Assembly (NCBI RefSeq): GCF_003386205.1
Contig: NZ_QRDY01000004.1
Span: 186,001-250,000 of the forward strand
Direction of reading: 5' to 3'
Origin: Cohnella lupini
GTDB lineage: Bacteria > Bacillota > Bacilli > Paenibacillales > Paenibacillaceae
Length of the DNA: 64,000 bases
Part shown: in pieces, positions 1-8,762 of the stretch
Position numbering within the stretch: position 1 is the first letter of the stretch
How the letters are laid out: each line of letters opens with the position of its first letter
The notes under the pieces: model-generated
What the model saw: only the letters and a program-made list of their open reading frames with translations
The model's database searches: none
What the model was told of the DNA's origin: nothing
Made by a program: the position numbers and the translations under genes

Positions 1-734
1 ACATAGATGCGGCCCGTGGATTTCCTTCTCGGCACGGCGACGAGCAGCTTCCCATCGGAATCGGACAAGCAATCGATGCTGAACTCGTCCTCTTCCAGCA
101 ACTCCATCACCATGAGCTTGGGAAAATTCTCGACCGACGACAACGTGCGGTAGGCCTGTTCGAACGGCACGGACAAGCTTACCCAGCTATATAGATTTGC
201 CAATGCGTCCATCTCGTTGTCGATAATGCGGAAGCCCATGCCGCCTTCCGAATCCGTCGGCTTGAAGCATACCTTATGTCCGCCCGCGACAAGAGTCTCG
301 TAAGCGTCCTTGAATTGCCGAGCGTTCTCCACGACGAAATATTCGGGAATCGGAACGACTCCCGTGCCTTGCAACGACTCGTAAAATTTATCCTTCTCCA
401 ATAAACTCTCGAGTAACTCCACGTCGCGGCATACCATAACCTTCGTACCGATCGCGTCGAACCGGTGCGCTTCCTTGGCGATTTCAAGCATTTTAAGCCG
501 CGGGATAAAAATATCGATCTTGTTGCGACGGCAGAAATCGACCGCGTAGTCGACGTATTCCGTACCGTGCAGAACCGGCTCCTGTTCCCAATAATCGCAA
601 GCCTGCAGCGATAAATGATTAATATCCGGATGAGTGCCGTAGAAGGTGAACCGCTTCCCGTCGGGATTGTCCCGGATCATGTTCATGTAGTGGTACGAAA
701 CGGAAAACCAGCGGTTTAAATAAATGTTCGTCAT
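1..734 (-). CDS. ATP-grasp enzyme of the Ter locus (C-terminus outside window)
   Basis: Only the first 244 codons are present; the gene runs off the left edge. The start ATG overlaps the stop of the HAD gene by 4 bp (ATGA), so the two are translationally coupled. Around residues 145-165 the protein has the ATP-grasp nucleotide-binding signature: a lysine in a HKVCFKP-like strand followed by a flexible loop, TDSEGGMGF. An acidic stretch MELLEEDEFSID follows, as in ATP-grasp central domains. ATP-grasp enzymes join a carboxylate to an amine or thiol through an acyl-phosphate. An ATP-grasp gene is a regular member of the biosynthetic set next to TerD genes, so it is inferred to perform a ligation step in that pathway. 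The substrate cannot be read from the sequence. The family call is fairly sure; the exact role is not. Confidence 0.75.
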   Translation of the reverse strand, partial: MTNIYLNRWFSVSYHYMNMIRDNPDGKRFTFYGTHPDINHLSLQACDYWEQEPVLHGTEYVDYAVDFCRRNKIDIFIPRLKMLEIAKEAHRFDAIGTKVMVCRDVELLESLLEKDKFYESLQGTGVVPIPEYFVVENARQFKDAYETLVAGGHKVCFKPTDSEGGMGFRIIDNEMDALANLYSWVSLSVPFEQAYRTLSSVENFPKLMVMELLEEDEFSIDCLSDSDGKLLVAVPRRKSTGRIY

Positions 735-1537
735 AACGCGCTTCTTACCTCCATCCGATTCGTCAGGTACTCCAGTATTTCCTCGGATGCCCTGATTCCC
801 GAGCGCTCCGTAAATCGAATGCGGTCATGGTTCCCGTATTTCCGGAATAGCTCTCCGTGTTTCGGCGCCATGGCTTCGTCCGCGATGGTTAACATGCTTT
901 CGTCCAGCAAGCTGTCTCCCGCGGCGAATACGCTGAGCGCGCCGGAGAGCTCCTTCACGTATTGGACCGCGGCTCCCTTGGTGACATGATCGGGCACGAG
1001 GTAAATTTTGCGGCCTTGCAACGAGCAGCTCCATCCGAGTCCGGTCAGCATAGTCGCCAATTCCGCCATGAGATTCGGGGGAAGCAAATCCCGATTCACG
1101 ACGATCGAATAGAATAGATCGTCGCAATAGCTCGATTTAACGACGCACTCCTCCGAGACCAGCCGATCGAACGCCTGCTTGATTTCGAGGCTCTCGGCGC
1201 AATTCGTCCTTACGGTCCGGCGAACCGAGCTTTCCCAGTCCAAATCCGGCTTTCCGTCGATAAAGACTTGCCCCCCGTTGCTTACGATCGCGTATCGGTA
1301 TCGGACTCCTTCGGTCAAGCCGAATATCCTCCGATACTGTTCCGTAATTCTCGTAGTCGCCGGTACGAATAGCAGCCGTTCGCTTAGTTCTTGCAAGTTC
1401 TCGTAAGCCGTCCGGGTCATGAACGAATGATACTGGCCGTCTATTCTCTCGACGGGTACCAATTGCTCAGCGTCGACAGGTCCCATCGAGTTCCGGGAGT
1501 AGATGAGCGTTTGATCCAAATCGCAGGCGAAGATCAA
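731..1537 (-). CDS. HAD-superfamily phosphatase of the Ter locus
   Basis: A 268-residue haloacid-dehalogenase-type hydrolase. Motif I is DLDQT at residues 6-10, with the nucleophile Asp6. Motif II is the Thr in VPATTR near residue 58, the motif III Lys lies in DHVTKG, and motif IV is GDSLLDESM. The cap between motifs II and III looks like the C2 type of the Cof/sucrose-phosphatase group. Translation starts at TTG: the codon directly follows the TAG of the preceding gene and has GGGAGG 8 nt upstream. HAD enzymes of this type remove phosphate from small molecules. Beside a phosphoribosyltransferase, a C-C lyase and an ATP-grasp protein, the likely role is dephosphorylation of a sugar- or nucleotide-like intermediate (inference from context). 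Confidence 0.85.
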   Translation of the reverse strand: MIFACDLDQTLIYSRNSMGPVDAEQLVPVERIDGQYHSFMTRTAYENLQELSERLLFVPATTRITEQYRRIFGLTEGVRYRYAIVSNGGQVFIDGKPDLDWESSVRRTVRTNCAESLEIKQAFDRLVSEECVVKSSYCDDLFYSIVVNRDLLPPNLMAELATMLTGLGWSCSLQGRKIYLVPDHVTKGAAVQYVKELSGALSVFAAGDSLLDESMLTIADEAMAPKHGELFRKYGNHDRIRFTERSGIRASEEILEYLTNRMEVRSAL

Positions 1538-2677
1538 CTATTGTTCCTCCCTTAGCGGCTTGATGATACCGCAGCATGAATAAGTCAAATTCGGATACAC
1601 CTCGACGGGAACGCCGCGGTCGCTTGCGAGCAGCATTATCGAGGAGAGATTCGGATTATTCAAATCGTCGACGAGAATTTTCCAAGGAACCCTTCGCAGC
1701 AGCACCCTTGTCGTTTCTCCCACGCCCGGCTTAATTAGATTAATATCGGCGATGCCGAGATCGCTTTGAATCCGGCGAATATCCCGCTCGCCCTTCCAGG
1801 TTACCAACGCTTCCGAATCCAACGTCAGCAGTTGCTCAGCCTTCTCTTTCGCTGCGGCCTTTACGGAATCGAAGTAAGGCTCGATCGCATCGACGAAGAC
1901 GTTCGACATGTCTTCCTTCTCCCACTCCCGGTAATACTTCGCCCCATGATAGTCATCGGGGCCGATGAGATCATCCCGGAGCACGGTCCGGCTGAGCAAG
2001 CCCGATACCGTTGCGTTCAGACATGCGCTAGGAATGAGAAAATCCTCGCGGGTACCGAACGTCGCGGAGCAATGTCCAGGGTCCGCAAGGACGGCAAGAT
2101 CGTCGTTCAGCTTTGCGCCGTACTTCTTCCCGAAGCCGTCGAGCGCTTGCACCAGAACTTTCCGGATCGCGCCTTTGCCCGTCCAGCCGTCGATAAATTG
2201 GATTGCGACGTCCGGATGAGCTCGCAGCATATATTTAAGGGCATTCTCGTCGATTCCTTTGCCCCTGATAATCGAGATGCTGTAATGAGGAAGATCCACG
2301 CCGTAATTCGCCAGAATGTACCGCTTGATCAGCACTCCGATCGGCGTTCCGGCTCTAGCTAACGAGGCGAGTACGATGGAAGTGCCTCTATTGCTCACGA
2401 TCTGCTCGGACACGACGGCCACGGCCTCCGCCACGCGCCTTGCGGTATCCCGGAGCGTGTCCCGGAATAAGGAGATATAGGCTTCCGAAGGCCGATATTC
2501 CACCGGCAGCATCTCCGAGTAGTGGGTTCCGGTCTGAATCGCCTCTTCCCGGTCTTCCGTTCCCCGCTCCAAGTCCAAATGGCTTAAATCCTTTAACAGA
2601 AAAACCGCATCCTCGGGCTTATAGCTGCCCATGAAGGACGGAGGAGCCAACTTCCCGTCAAACACTGAGTCACTCAT
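1538..2677 (-). CDS. StiP-type protein: PRTase-like/cysteine protease fold with PELOTA domain
   Basis: A 379-residue protein matching the StiP family found in Ter stress loci. Residues about 95-200 form a phosphoribosyltransferase-like fold, with the segment SIVLASLARAGTPIG. The last 60 or so residues resemble the PELOTA/L7Ae RNA-binding fold and end in a conserved-looking YSCCGIIKP with paired cysteines. The family has been named both as a predicted cysteine protease and as a PRTase; neither activity is shown by the sequence alone. The start has GGAGG 9 nt upstream. It lies 24 nt after the TRSP protein gene and abuts the HAD gene, so these form one transcription unit. The family is confident; the biochemical activity is open. 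Confidence 0.8.
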   Translation of the reverse strand: MSDSVFDGKLAPPSFMGSYKPEDAVFLLKDLSHLDLERGTEDREEAIQTGTHYSEMLPVEYRPSEAYISLFRDTLRDTARRVAEAVAVVSEQIVSNRGTSIVLASLARAGTPIGVLIKRYILANYGVDLPHYSISIIRGKGIDENALKYMLRAHPDVAIQFIDGWTGKGAIRKVLVQALDGFGKKYGAKLNDDLAVLADPGHCSATFGTREDFLIPSACLNATVSGLLSRTVLRDDLIGPDDYHGAKYYREWEKEDMSNVFVDAIEPYFDSVKAAAKEKAEQLLTLDSEALVTWKGERDIRRIQSDLGIADINLIKPGVGETTRVLLRRVPWKILVDDLNNPNLSSIMLLASDRGVPVEVYPNLTYSCCGIIKPLREEQ

Positions 2678-2701
2678 GGTCGATTTCCTCCGAACCTTAT
2701 G

Positions 2702-4087
2702 CTAACCGCAAAATACGATATGAACGATAGGGATGCCGATAAGGGAAAGCGCCCGTTCGAAGGATTCGCCTCTTGTCTCGTCGTATTCCCTCTCCACGAA
2801 AACAAAGGCTTCATCATATTGCCCGGACGACAGGTTGTACATATAGTTAGCTGTAGAAGCATCATCGACGGAATCGAACCGATATGCGGAGGTAATGGCA
2901 TAACCCTCTCTTTGCATCGGATGAATCGGACTTCTGGTCGTGGATTGATAATAGACCTCATCGCCCATGAGATTCGCTATTCTCATGGGAATATACATGA
3001 ATTCCCCGGTGCCCATGCAAAGGATCCGCTTGCCCGTTCTAAGCGCGATCATATAGTCGGCCGCTCGGCCGACTTCCAGGTCAAGCGCTTCCCCCTGCTC
3101 CGCGTTCATCCCGAACCTTCCCGAATGCAGCAAGTAAGGCGCGATCGAATCCCTATAGTCACCCTTGTCGGCCGCCGTGCTTCGATGCTCGAAGAACATG
3201 CCGATACGGTGCTTCTTCATCGTTATCGGCTCCTTAGAAGGCTCAACCGGCAATCGACGTTGCTCTTCCACCGGACTTCCCTTAACGGTAATCGATCCTT
3301 CTACGAGCGACAAGCAGCGAATGGTTATGCCATGCTCGCGCTCCAGCTCGGCGAACCGCTGCCGATCCGCGCTCGAGCGCCAATCCAGCAAGCTTGCTAC
3401 GACGAAATCCCGATGTCCGAACGTTTCGAACAGCTCTTTGATAATATTCAACGAAGTGTTGCCCGTCGTGATCTCGTCGTCGACGAGCACGATTCTGGAA
3501 GCGCGGCTGAACAAATCGGAATCTTCGGCATAACAACGGTGGGAAACCGCGTGGGAATGCTCTTCTTCGAAGTTGATAAGAGAGCGAATATCTCCGATAT
3601 TCTCGCGGGTCGTATGCAGGAACGTTACGTTACCACCGAAAGCGTCGAACATGCTATGACCGAGCGCTGTCGCGGTTTCGGCGAAACCGATGAACAAGGT
3701 CGGTTCCTCCACGACGATCTTCGATTCCATCATGCGCCGGTAAATGCCGTCGGCCTGCCCCTTATCCAGGAAGACCTCCCGCAATTGTTCGACGGATACC
3801 TCGGGAGTGCGCCCGAGGATGCAAGATTCGTAAAGACAACCTAGCATAGCCCCCGATACTAGAGACAGCGAGGGATGGACCGGAAGATGTTTGCCGAGTA
3901 GCTTGCTGACGAACAGAAACCCGCGTTTCTTGTTGATTCTGGCCGCCATCCGGAAGAGATCGTCGAGCTCTAGTCGATACGGATTCGAGGATACTTTCAC
4001 CTCGACTTGCAATTCGTCCAGGATGTTATACAAGCGCTCCCGCTCGCTGAGTATCGGCGAGGAGGCAGGTGAAGTTGTGTTTTTCAT
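2702..4087 (-). CDS. Phosphoribosyltransferase with C-terminal TRSP domain
   Basis: A 461-residue, two-part protein. The N-terminal half is a type-I phosphoribosyltransferase: the PRPP-binding loop reads VLVDDEITTGNT (about residues 200-211). The C-terminal part carries the Thr-Arg-Ser-Pro motif that names the TRSP domain, in YQSTTRSPIHP near residue 365. This combination is typical of Ter-associated operons. It would transfer ribose-5-phosphate from PRPP to a base-like acceptor, consistent with the published prediction that these loci make a nucleoside-like compound. The ATG lies inside the end of the lyase gene (62 bp overlap) with a GGGGTG site 4 nt upstream. Such an overlap implies translational coupling, although a later in-frame start cannot be fully excluded. 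Confidence 0.82.
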   Translation of the reverse strand: MKNTTSPASSPILSERERLYNILDELQVEVKVSSNPYRLELDDLFRMAARINKKRGFLFVSKLLGKHLPVHPSLSLVSGAMLGCLYESCILGRTPEVSVEQLREVFLDKGQADGIYRRMMESKIVVEEPTLFIGFAETATALGHSMFDAFGGNVTFLHTTRENIGDIRSLINFEEEHSHAVSHRCYAEDSDLFSRASRIVLVDDEITTGNTSLNIIKELFETFGHRDFVVASLLDWRSSADRQRFAELEREHGITIRCLSLVEGSITVKGSPVEEQRRLPVEPSKEPITMKKHRIGMFFEHRSTAADKGDYRDSIAPYLLHSGRFGMNAEQGEALDLEVGRAADYMIALRTGKRILCMGTGEFMYIPMRIANLMGDEVYYQSTTRSPIHPMQREGYAITSAYRFDSVDDASTANYMYNLSSGQYDEAFVFVEREYDETRGESFERALSLIGIPIVHIVFCG

Positions 4088-5234
4088 GTAACACCCCGAA
4101 TATTTTGGATCTGCTCATGATCCGATTGGACCAATTCAGATGCGGTTTGATTTCGTTCATTTTGTTCTCGTATTGGCTTTTCATCACGCCGCGATCGCCT
4201 TGGCTATTCGAGATGATGCTCACAGCGTCGATGTATTCCTCGTGGGTGACGACGTACATCGACTGAACCGGCTGGAGGTGGGTAGGATGGATGATCGTCT
4301 TGCCGATGATGCCGTTCTCCTTGTCGTACGCGACTTCCCGAATCAGACCATCCACATATCTGTCGATATAGGACATCCGCAGTCTTAACCCGTCTTGACC
4401 CATCATTTCCTCGAACGGAGTTTCCCGCAGCTGAGGCTTTAGGACCCTGTCGCTCTTGAAATACTCCCATACCGGACCGGAGATGACGAAGCTATTGCCT
4501 TCCCTGCCGAAAATATTAATAATGTCCGTGACGCAATCCCGGATGACTCCGATATCGTAAATGGTCATGTCCGGATTCCGTCGCAAGCCGAATATACTGG
4601 AAAAATCGGTCGCTCCGATGCGGACGTTCAGCACGTATTTCCTATATCTCGTCAACAAAGCCTGAATATCCATCAACGCCGTTGGCCTGCTTTCGCGATA
4701 GATGACGTCCGACGTTTCCAGGATCGGCATTCCGTAGAGAATAGGAGCATCGGAATCCTTGCTTAAATTGTAGTCCTCTAAGATCCGAAAGTACTCTTCT
4801 CCCGACGATGCCGTAAATTTAGGGAAAGCGAAACCCGTAATCAACGGGAGTCGATCGAACAGGATCGCGAGCAGCTTCCTGAACTGTTCGGCGGACCTGA
4901 CCCGGATGAAGATCAAGGGGAGAGACTTATGCAGCAGCAAGCCGTTATCCAAAAAGGATTGCAGCTTGTCCATCGTCTCCCGAAGGGTCTCCTCGGCCAT
5001 CTGAAGCTGGTTATCTCCGACGGCATCTTCAAGGTCGATTACAATGGAAACGAGACCCCTGATCTTCTTGCTGAGAATGTCCTCGGCTATCGTTTTTCTA
5101 ATCGCGGGCATGTATAACGCGGCTCCTACCGCGTAAGACAGTAACTCTTTATCGTCGCGGTTGCTGAACTCCGACGGGAGGTAATGAAAGATATCACTTT
5201 CCTGATCCGGGGTCAGATAATCAAAGTATCGCAC
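4026..5234 (-). CDS. HpcH/HpaI (CitE-like) TIM-barrel C-C bond lyase of the Ter locus
   Basis: About 402 residues, resembling the C-C bond lyase (HpcH/HpaI, citrate-lyase beta-like) family of Ter operons. Visible features are an early SIVIDLEDAVGD strand, the acidic and basic residues of the metal and substrate site (FIRVRS, FAFPKF), and a distal GKTIIHPTHL like the end of CitE barrels. Start choice: an ATG at 5243 touches the AAGGAGG (5244-5250) with no spacing, so the GTG at 5234, nine nt away, is the likely start. These enzymes make or break C-C bonds in 2-oxo-acid or CoA-type substrates; here it may build the carbon skeleton of the proposed metabolite. It is the first gene of the biosynthetic half, directly after terminator 5254-5287. 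Confidence 0.82.
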   Translation of the reverse strand: MRYFDYLTPDQESDIFHYLPSEFSNRDDKELLSYAVGAALYMPAIRKTIAEDILSKKIRGLVSIVIDLEDAVGDNQLQMAEETLRETMDKLQSFLDNGLLLHKSLPLIFIRVRSAEQFRKLLAILFDRLPLITGFAFPKFTASSGEEYFRILEDYNLSKDSDAPILYGMPILETSDVIYRESRPTALMDIQALLTRYRKYVLNVRIGATDFSSIFGLRRNPDMTIYDIGVIRDCVTDIINIFGREGNSFVISGPVWEYFKSDRVLKPQLRETPFEEMMGQDGLRLRMSYIDRYVDGLIREVAYDKENGIIGKTIIHPTHLQPVQSMYVVTHEEYIDAVSIISNSQGDRGVMKSQYENKMNEIKPHLNWSNRIMSRSKIFGVLHEKHNFTCLLADTQRAGALV

Positions 5235-5253
5235 TGACACCATCCTCCTTAGT

Positions 5254-5287
5254 TAAAAATATCCCTCATCTAATCATGAGGGATATT
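5254..5287 (-). terminator. Intrinsic terminator between terC and the biosynthetic genes
   Basis: On the minus strand a perfect 12-bp stem (arms 5276-5287 and 5258-5269, 6-nt loop) is followed directly by a run of five T. It sits between the terC-family stop and the lyase start. It would end most of the TerD/TerC transcript and leave the downstream set to read-through or an unseen promoter; only about 75 nt separate the two genes. Confidence 0.85.
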
Positions 5288-5318
5288 CCGGCAAGCACAA
5301 AGATGTAAATAATGTTAA

Positions 5319-6128
5319 TTATGCGGAATGGGATGTGGAATTCTGTTCTTTCTTTTTACGCATGGAGCTGATGAGCATCGTGCCTAGGAAAATCGCAATG
5401 AGGAGCGAGAAAAAAATAAGATGTGAAACGTGGAAACCGAACGCGCCTGCGATCATCTTCGCCGCAATGACGATAATGAGAATGAACGCCGCTTTCTCGA
5501 GCTCCGGGAACTTCTCGATGAGCTTAAGGAATACTTGTGCAACTCCTCGCATCATCAACACTCCCAGAATACCGCCCAAGAACAATACCCATACTTCTTC
5601 GCTTACGCCGAACGCAGCGAGCACGCTATCGATACTGAACGCGATATCCATGATCTCGACCGCGAGGACCGTACGCCAGAAGCTAAGGCCTTGGGTTTTG
5701 ACTTCTCCGTCCGCGTCGTCCTCCGACGGCTTGCGACGAATGTAAGGAACGAGCGGTATTCCTCCTACCCGCGCGAACGCGAACTGCAGGTGGAACAAAT
5801 TGCTGAGCGCGATCCAGAGAAGGTAAAGTCCTCCGGCTACTTTAATCCAGGTAATCTTAACCAGGAACGTACCGACGCCGATCGCTACGAAGCGGAATAT
5901 ATATGCGCCTATTAACCCGTAGAACAATGCCTTTTTCTGCTGTTCTTTCGGAAGATGCCGAACCATGACGGCTAGCACCAACGCATTGTCGGCGGAGAGC
6001 AAGCCCTCTAAAATAACTAACGTTCCGATAATGCCCCAGGTTGCGGGTTCCGACAAAATTTGTCCGATATGATCCCAATCGAAGAAACTAGCGAAGCTGT
6101 CCGCGAAGTTGTTGAAAAATTCTATCAT
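5319..6128 (-). CDS. TerC-family integral membrane protein
   Basis: A 269-residue polytopic membrane protein of the TerC family. It has about seven to nine hydrophobic segments and the two family hallmarks: an acidic residue in an early helix (EGLLSADNALVLA, about residues 41-53) and a matching one in a later helix (VEIMDIAFSIDSVLAAFG, about residues 155-172). These Asp/Glu residues are proposed to handle divalent metal ions; characterised relatives such as YceF, YkoY and Alx are linked to manganese export. The start has AGGAGG 12 nt upstream. It is the last gene before the terminator of the TerD cluster, 47 nt after the TerA-like gene, so it is probably co-transcribed with the TerD proteins, which are thought to assemble at the membrane with TerC. 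Confidence 0.92.
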   Translation of the reverse strand: MIEFFNNFADSFASFFDWDHIGQILSEPATWGIIGTLVILEGLLSADNALVLAVMVRHLPKEQQKKALFYGLIGAYIFRFVAIGVGTFLVKITWIKVAGGLYLLWIALSNLFHLQFAFARVGGIPLVPYIRRKPSEDDADGEVKTQGLSFWRTVLAVEIMDIAFSIDSVLAAFGVSEEVWVLFLGGILGVLMMRGVAQVFLKLIEKFPELEKAAFILIIVIAAKMIAGAFGFHVSHLIFFSLLIAIFLGTMLISSMRKKKEQNSTSHSA

Positions 6129-6175
6129 GATGACAATAATCCTCCTGCCGAATCTTGCTTATTGTTGAAACTCTA

Positions 6176-7483
6176 TCATTTTCTCCCCTTGGCCCACCGC
6201 AAGCCCCAATGATAGGCGACATCCAGTTCCTGCTGGTCGCCGAAAAATTGAACCAGTCTTTCGATGCTGAAAGTTTGGTCGTTCACGTTCTTGATCATCG
6301 CGATGGCGCACAAGCCTTTGCTGTTGTTATACTCGTCCATGCGAACCTCGATGTCGGGACCGCCGGATTGCTTGATCGTCACAACGCCGTCCGCTTGGGA
6401 CCAATTCGCTACGCCTTCGTATATGAAGGCGAAAATGACGATTCTCTCGATATCCGCAACTCTAGCTCCGTTAATTCTGAGATTCTCTCCGCCGGCAAGC
6501 GCTCCGGTTCGGTCGTCCCCGTCCAATGCCATGAAAGGCGGACGGTTCAAATCTCCGAATGCGTTGCCGAGAGCTTGTACGCCGCCCTTAGTCCCGTCTT
6601 TAAGCTCGTAAAGGCATCCAAGATCCAGATCGACGCTGGAAGCCGCCTTGAACAGCCCCCCGCCGCTTTTCTTGCGATTCCAGTTCAGGTTGACCAGGAT
6701 CTCGCCCAGCGAACCTGAGTTTTTCTGAAGGTTGATGACCTCGCCCTTCTTGCGTAGCTCGATCTTGTCCAAGCGTATCGAAGATGGAGGTGCTGACGGG
6801 GCTTGTCCCGCGGAAGGAGAAGGCAACGGAGCCTTCTCGGCCTCCTTGGCAGGCGTTGCCTGCGGCGGAGATGCTTGCGCGGGCGGAGTCGACTGCGCGG
6901 GAGCGGAATCTTCTTCGACATCGACGCCGAAGCTTCTGCACAAGGAGAATAATCCGCCCGAATAGCCGGATCCTATCGCGTTAAACTTCCAATCGGCGTG
7001 ATATCTATATAATTCCCCAACGACGATCGCCGTCTCGACGGGAAAGTTTTTTCCGAGTTCGTATCGAAGCAATTCATTGCCCGAAGTCTCGTCCACGACC
7101 CGAATATAGGCATCGTCGACGAGAGAAAAATTTTGCCTGCGCTTCTCCCCCTCATAGATCGTTAACGTAAAGGGAATCCGTTCGATGTCCTTCGGCACGT
7201 CTCCCAAGCGGATCTCGACTTGCTCCTTGTCCGTATGGCTGCCGTAAGGCTTGGTTGCGCCTTTTCCCGCGATGCTTATCGATCCGTTGGCGCCGGAGGG
7301 ATTCGAATAATAGATCAAATCCTGGTCCGTCTTTACTTTCCCGTTCGCTTGAAGCACGAAAACCGACAAGTCCAAGTCGACTCCCGAGGTTGAGTTCCAG
7401 CCCATGCCGACGATAATTCGGGATAAGGAAGGGTTGCTCTTGGTTAAATCCGTTTTCTGGCCTTTAATGATGGACAAAGACAT
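6176..7483 (-). CDS. TerA-like protein: two TerD-type domains joined by a Pro/Ala-rich linker
   Basis: 435 residues. Residues 1-185 form a TerD domain (opening KGQKTDLTKSNP, calcium-site DLDLSVFVL, closing VVGELYRYHADWKFNAIGSG). A flexible linker rich in Pro and Ala spans about residues 190-235. The C-terminal part (about 240-435) is a second, more diverged TerD-like domain with a VDLDLGCLYEL strand and a GDDRTG loop, as in TerA. TerD domains bind calcium and are implicated in stress responses to tellurite, DNA damage and phage. It is followed by terC and preceded by four single-domain TerD genes with 15-80 nt gaps. GGAGG lies 10 nt before the ATG. Confidence 0.85.
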   Translation of the reverse strand: MSLSIIKGQKTDLTKSNPSLSRIIVGMGWNSTSGVDLDLSVFVLQANGKVKTDQDLIYYSNPSGANGSISIAGKGATKPYGSHTDKEQVEIRLGDVPKDIERIPFTLTIYEGEKRRQNFSLVDDAYIRVVDETSGNELLRYELGKNFPVETAIVVGELYRYHADWKFNAIGSGYSGGLFSLCRSFGVDVEEDSAPAQSTPPAQASPPQATPAKEAEKAPLPSPSAGQAPSAPPSSIRLDKIELRKKGEVINLQKNSGSLGEILVNLNWNRKKSGGGLFKAASSVDLDLGCLYELKDGTKGGVQALGNAFGDLNRPPFMALDGDDRTGALAGGENLRINGARVADIERIVIFAFIYEGVANWSQADGVVTIKQSGGPDIEVRMDEYNNSKGLCAIAMIKNVNDQTFSIERLVQFFGDQQELDVAYHWGLRWAKGRK

Positions 7484-7506
7484 CGGGTCGAATCCTCCGT
7501 TTGGTT

Positions 7507-8088
7507 TTACTTGGCGTCTAAGCCATATTGGTGCGCCAACGCGGATAATCCGTTAGCGTAACCGGATCCCACGGCCTGGAACTTCCAATCCGCGCCGTGA
7601 CGATAAAGCTCGCATACGACTACCGCGGTCTCCACCGAGAAATCCTCTCCCAAGTCGAAGCGGAGAATAACGTTGCCCGACAGCTCGTCCACGACGCGGA
7701 CGAACGCGTTCGACACCTGTCCGAAATTCTGGTTCCGCGACTGCGCTTCGTGAATCGTTACCGTTATTCCGATTCTATGAATGGATGGCGGGATTTTGGA
7801 GAAATCGATCTTGATCCTCTCGTCGTCGCCGTCCCCCATACCGTCGCGGTTATCGCCGGAATGGACGACCGCGCCGGAATGCACGGAGAGATTATTGTAG
7901 AAGACGAAGTCTTCGATTCCGCTCGCTTTGCCATTCTCGTTAAGCAGGAAAGCCGACGCATCTAAATCGAACGCCTGGCTCCCCGTATATTTATTCGTGT
8001 CCCATCCAAGTCCGATAATCGCTTGCTTTAATCCGGGATTGGTTTTAGTCAGATCGATTCTTTGTCCTTTAGACAAGCTAATCGTCAT
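7507..8088 (-). CDS. TerD-family stress protein (paralogue 4 of 4)
   Basis: A 193-residue single TerD domain. It has the family opening SLSKGQRIDLTKTNPG, the DLDASAFLL calcium-binding strand, the acidic loop GMGDGDDERI that provides further calcium ligands, and the closing [17 protein letters not shown] followed by WKFQAVGSGY. The start ATG has AGGAGG 7 nt upstream. TerD proteins have no known enzyme activity; they bind calcium and act in stress tolerance, possibly as membrane-associated scaffolds. This copy is 15 nt downstream of another TerD gene and 23 nt upstream of the TerA-like gene, so a single mRNA is likely. Its loop differs from the other copies, which suggests specialisation rather than simple dosage. 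Confidence 0.93.
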   Translation of the reverse strand: MTISLSKGQRIDLTKTNPGLKQAIIGLGWDTNKYTGSQAFDLDASAFLLNENGKASGIEDFVFYNNLSVHSGAVVHSGDNRDGMGDGDDERIKIDFSKIPPSIHRIGITVTIHEAQSRNQNFGQVSNAFVRVVDELSGNVILRFDLGEDFSVETAVVVCELYRHGADWKFQAVGSGYANGLSALAHQYGLDAK

Positions 8089-8103
8089 AGGAACGCCTCC
8101 TAA

Positions 8104-8682
8104 CTATACTTGTACTCCGAAATCGCGGCACAAACCCGACAACCCGTCGCGATATCCGCCGCCGACCGCGCTGAATTTCCATTCCGCGTTATGGCGGTAC
8201 AATTCCGCTACTACGACGGCGGTCTCGACGGAGAAATCTTCTCCGAGATCGTACCGGATGAGCTCTTCGTTCGTTCCGTCCTTGACGATACGGGCGAAAG
8301 CGTTAGCCACTTGACCGAAGTTCTGGTTACGGCCGGCGGCGTCATGGATGGTGATACAGAAAGCAACCTTCTGGATTTCAGCGGGAACCTGGGTCAGATC
8401 GATCGTTAGCGTCTCGTCGTCTCCCGTGCCCTCGCCCGTCTGATTGTCTCCCGACAGCTGAATCGCTCCGTTGGGGATCGATTTGTTGTTATAGAAAATA
8501 AAGTCGCGCTCGCTATTGACCTTGCCTGAGGCATTCAAGCAGAAAGCCGAGGCGTCGAGGTCGAACGCGCTTCCTCCGTCGTATTTATTCGTGTCCCATC
8601 CTAAGCCAACCTTAACTTTGACAAGTCCCGGATTAGACTTCGTTAAATCCACTTTCTGGCCTTTGGATAAATTGACAGCCAT
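8104..8682 (-). CDS. TerD-family stress protein (paralogue 3 of 4)
   Basis: A 192-residue TerD domain protein closely related to its neighbours. Visible are the opening [16 protein letters not shown], the calcium-site strand DLDASAFCL, the acidic GEGTGDDETL loop and the ending WKFSAVGGGYRDG. It starts at an ATG with AGGAGG close upstream. Upstream lies a terminator (8703-8738), so part of the transcripts from the two promoter-proximal TerD genes would stop before it; this gene and those below may be expressed at a lower level. Cytosolic; no signal peptide. Family assignment is firm, molecular role is not established. Confidence 0.93.
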   Translation of the reverse strand: MAVNLSKGQKVDLTKSNPGLVKVKVGLGWDTNKYDGGSAFDLDASAFCLNASGKVNSERDFIFYNNKSIPNGAIQLSGDNQTGEGTGDDETLTIDLTQVPAEIQKVAFCITIHDAAGRNQNFGQVANAFARIVKDGTNEELIRYDLGEDFSVETAVVVAELYRHNAEWKFSAVGGGYRDGLSGLCRDFGVQV

Positions 8683-8702
8683 AGAGAGAGCCTCCTTTAA
8701 TT

Positions 8703-8738
8703 AAAAAAAAGGACCGCCATCCCAATGAAAAGCGGTCC
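8703..8738 (-). terminator. Intrinsic terminator inside the TerD cluster
   Basis: On the minus strand a 7-bp GC-rich stem (GGACCGC, arms 8732-8738 and 8711-8717, 14-nt loop) is followed by eight T (8703-8710). It lies between the second and third TerD genes and would create a promoter-proximal transcript of the first two, with read-through to the rest. Confidence 0.85.
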
Positions 8739-8762
8739 CGGGTAATCAACGATAACGTCGGC

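Noticed and set aside
2699-3844. A 381-codon plus-strand frame opposite the PRTase-TRSP gene
   Set aside because: It is antisense to a clear family member, has no ribosome site, and its translation shows no domain.
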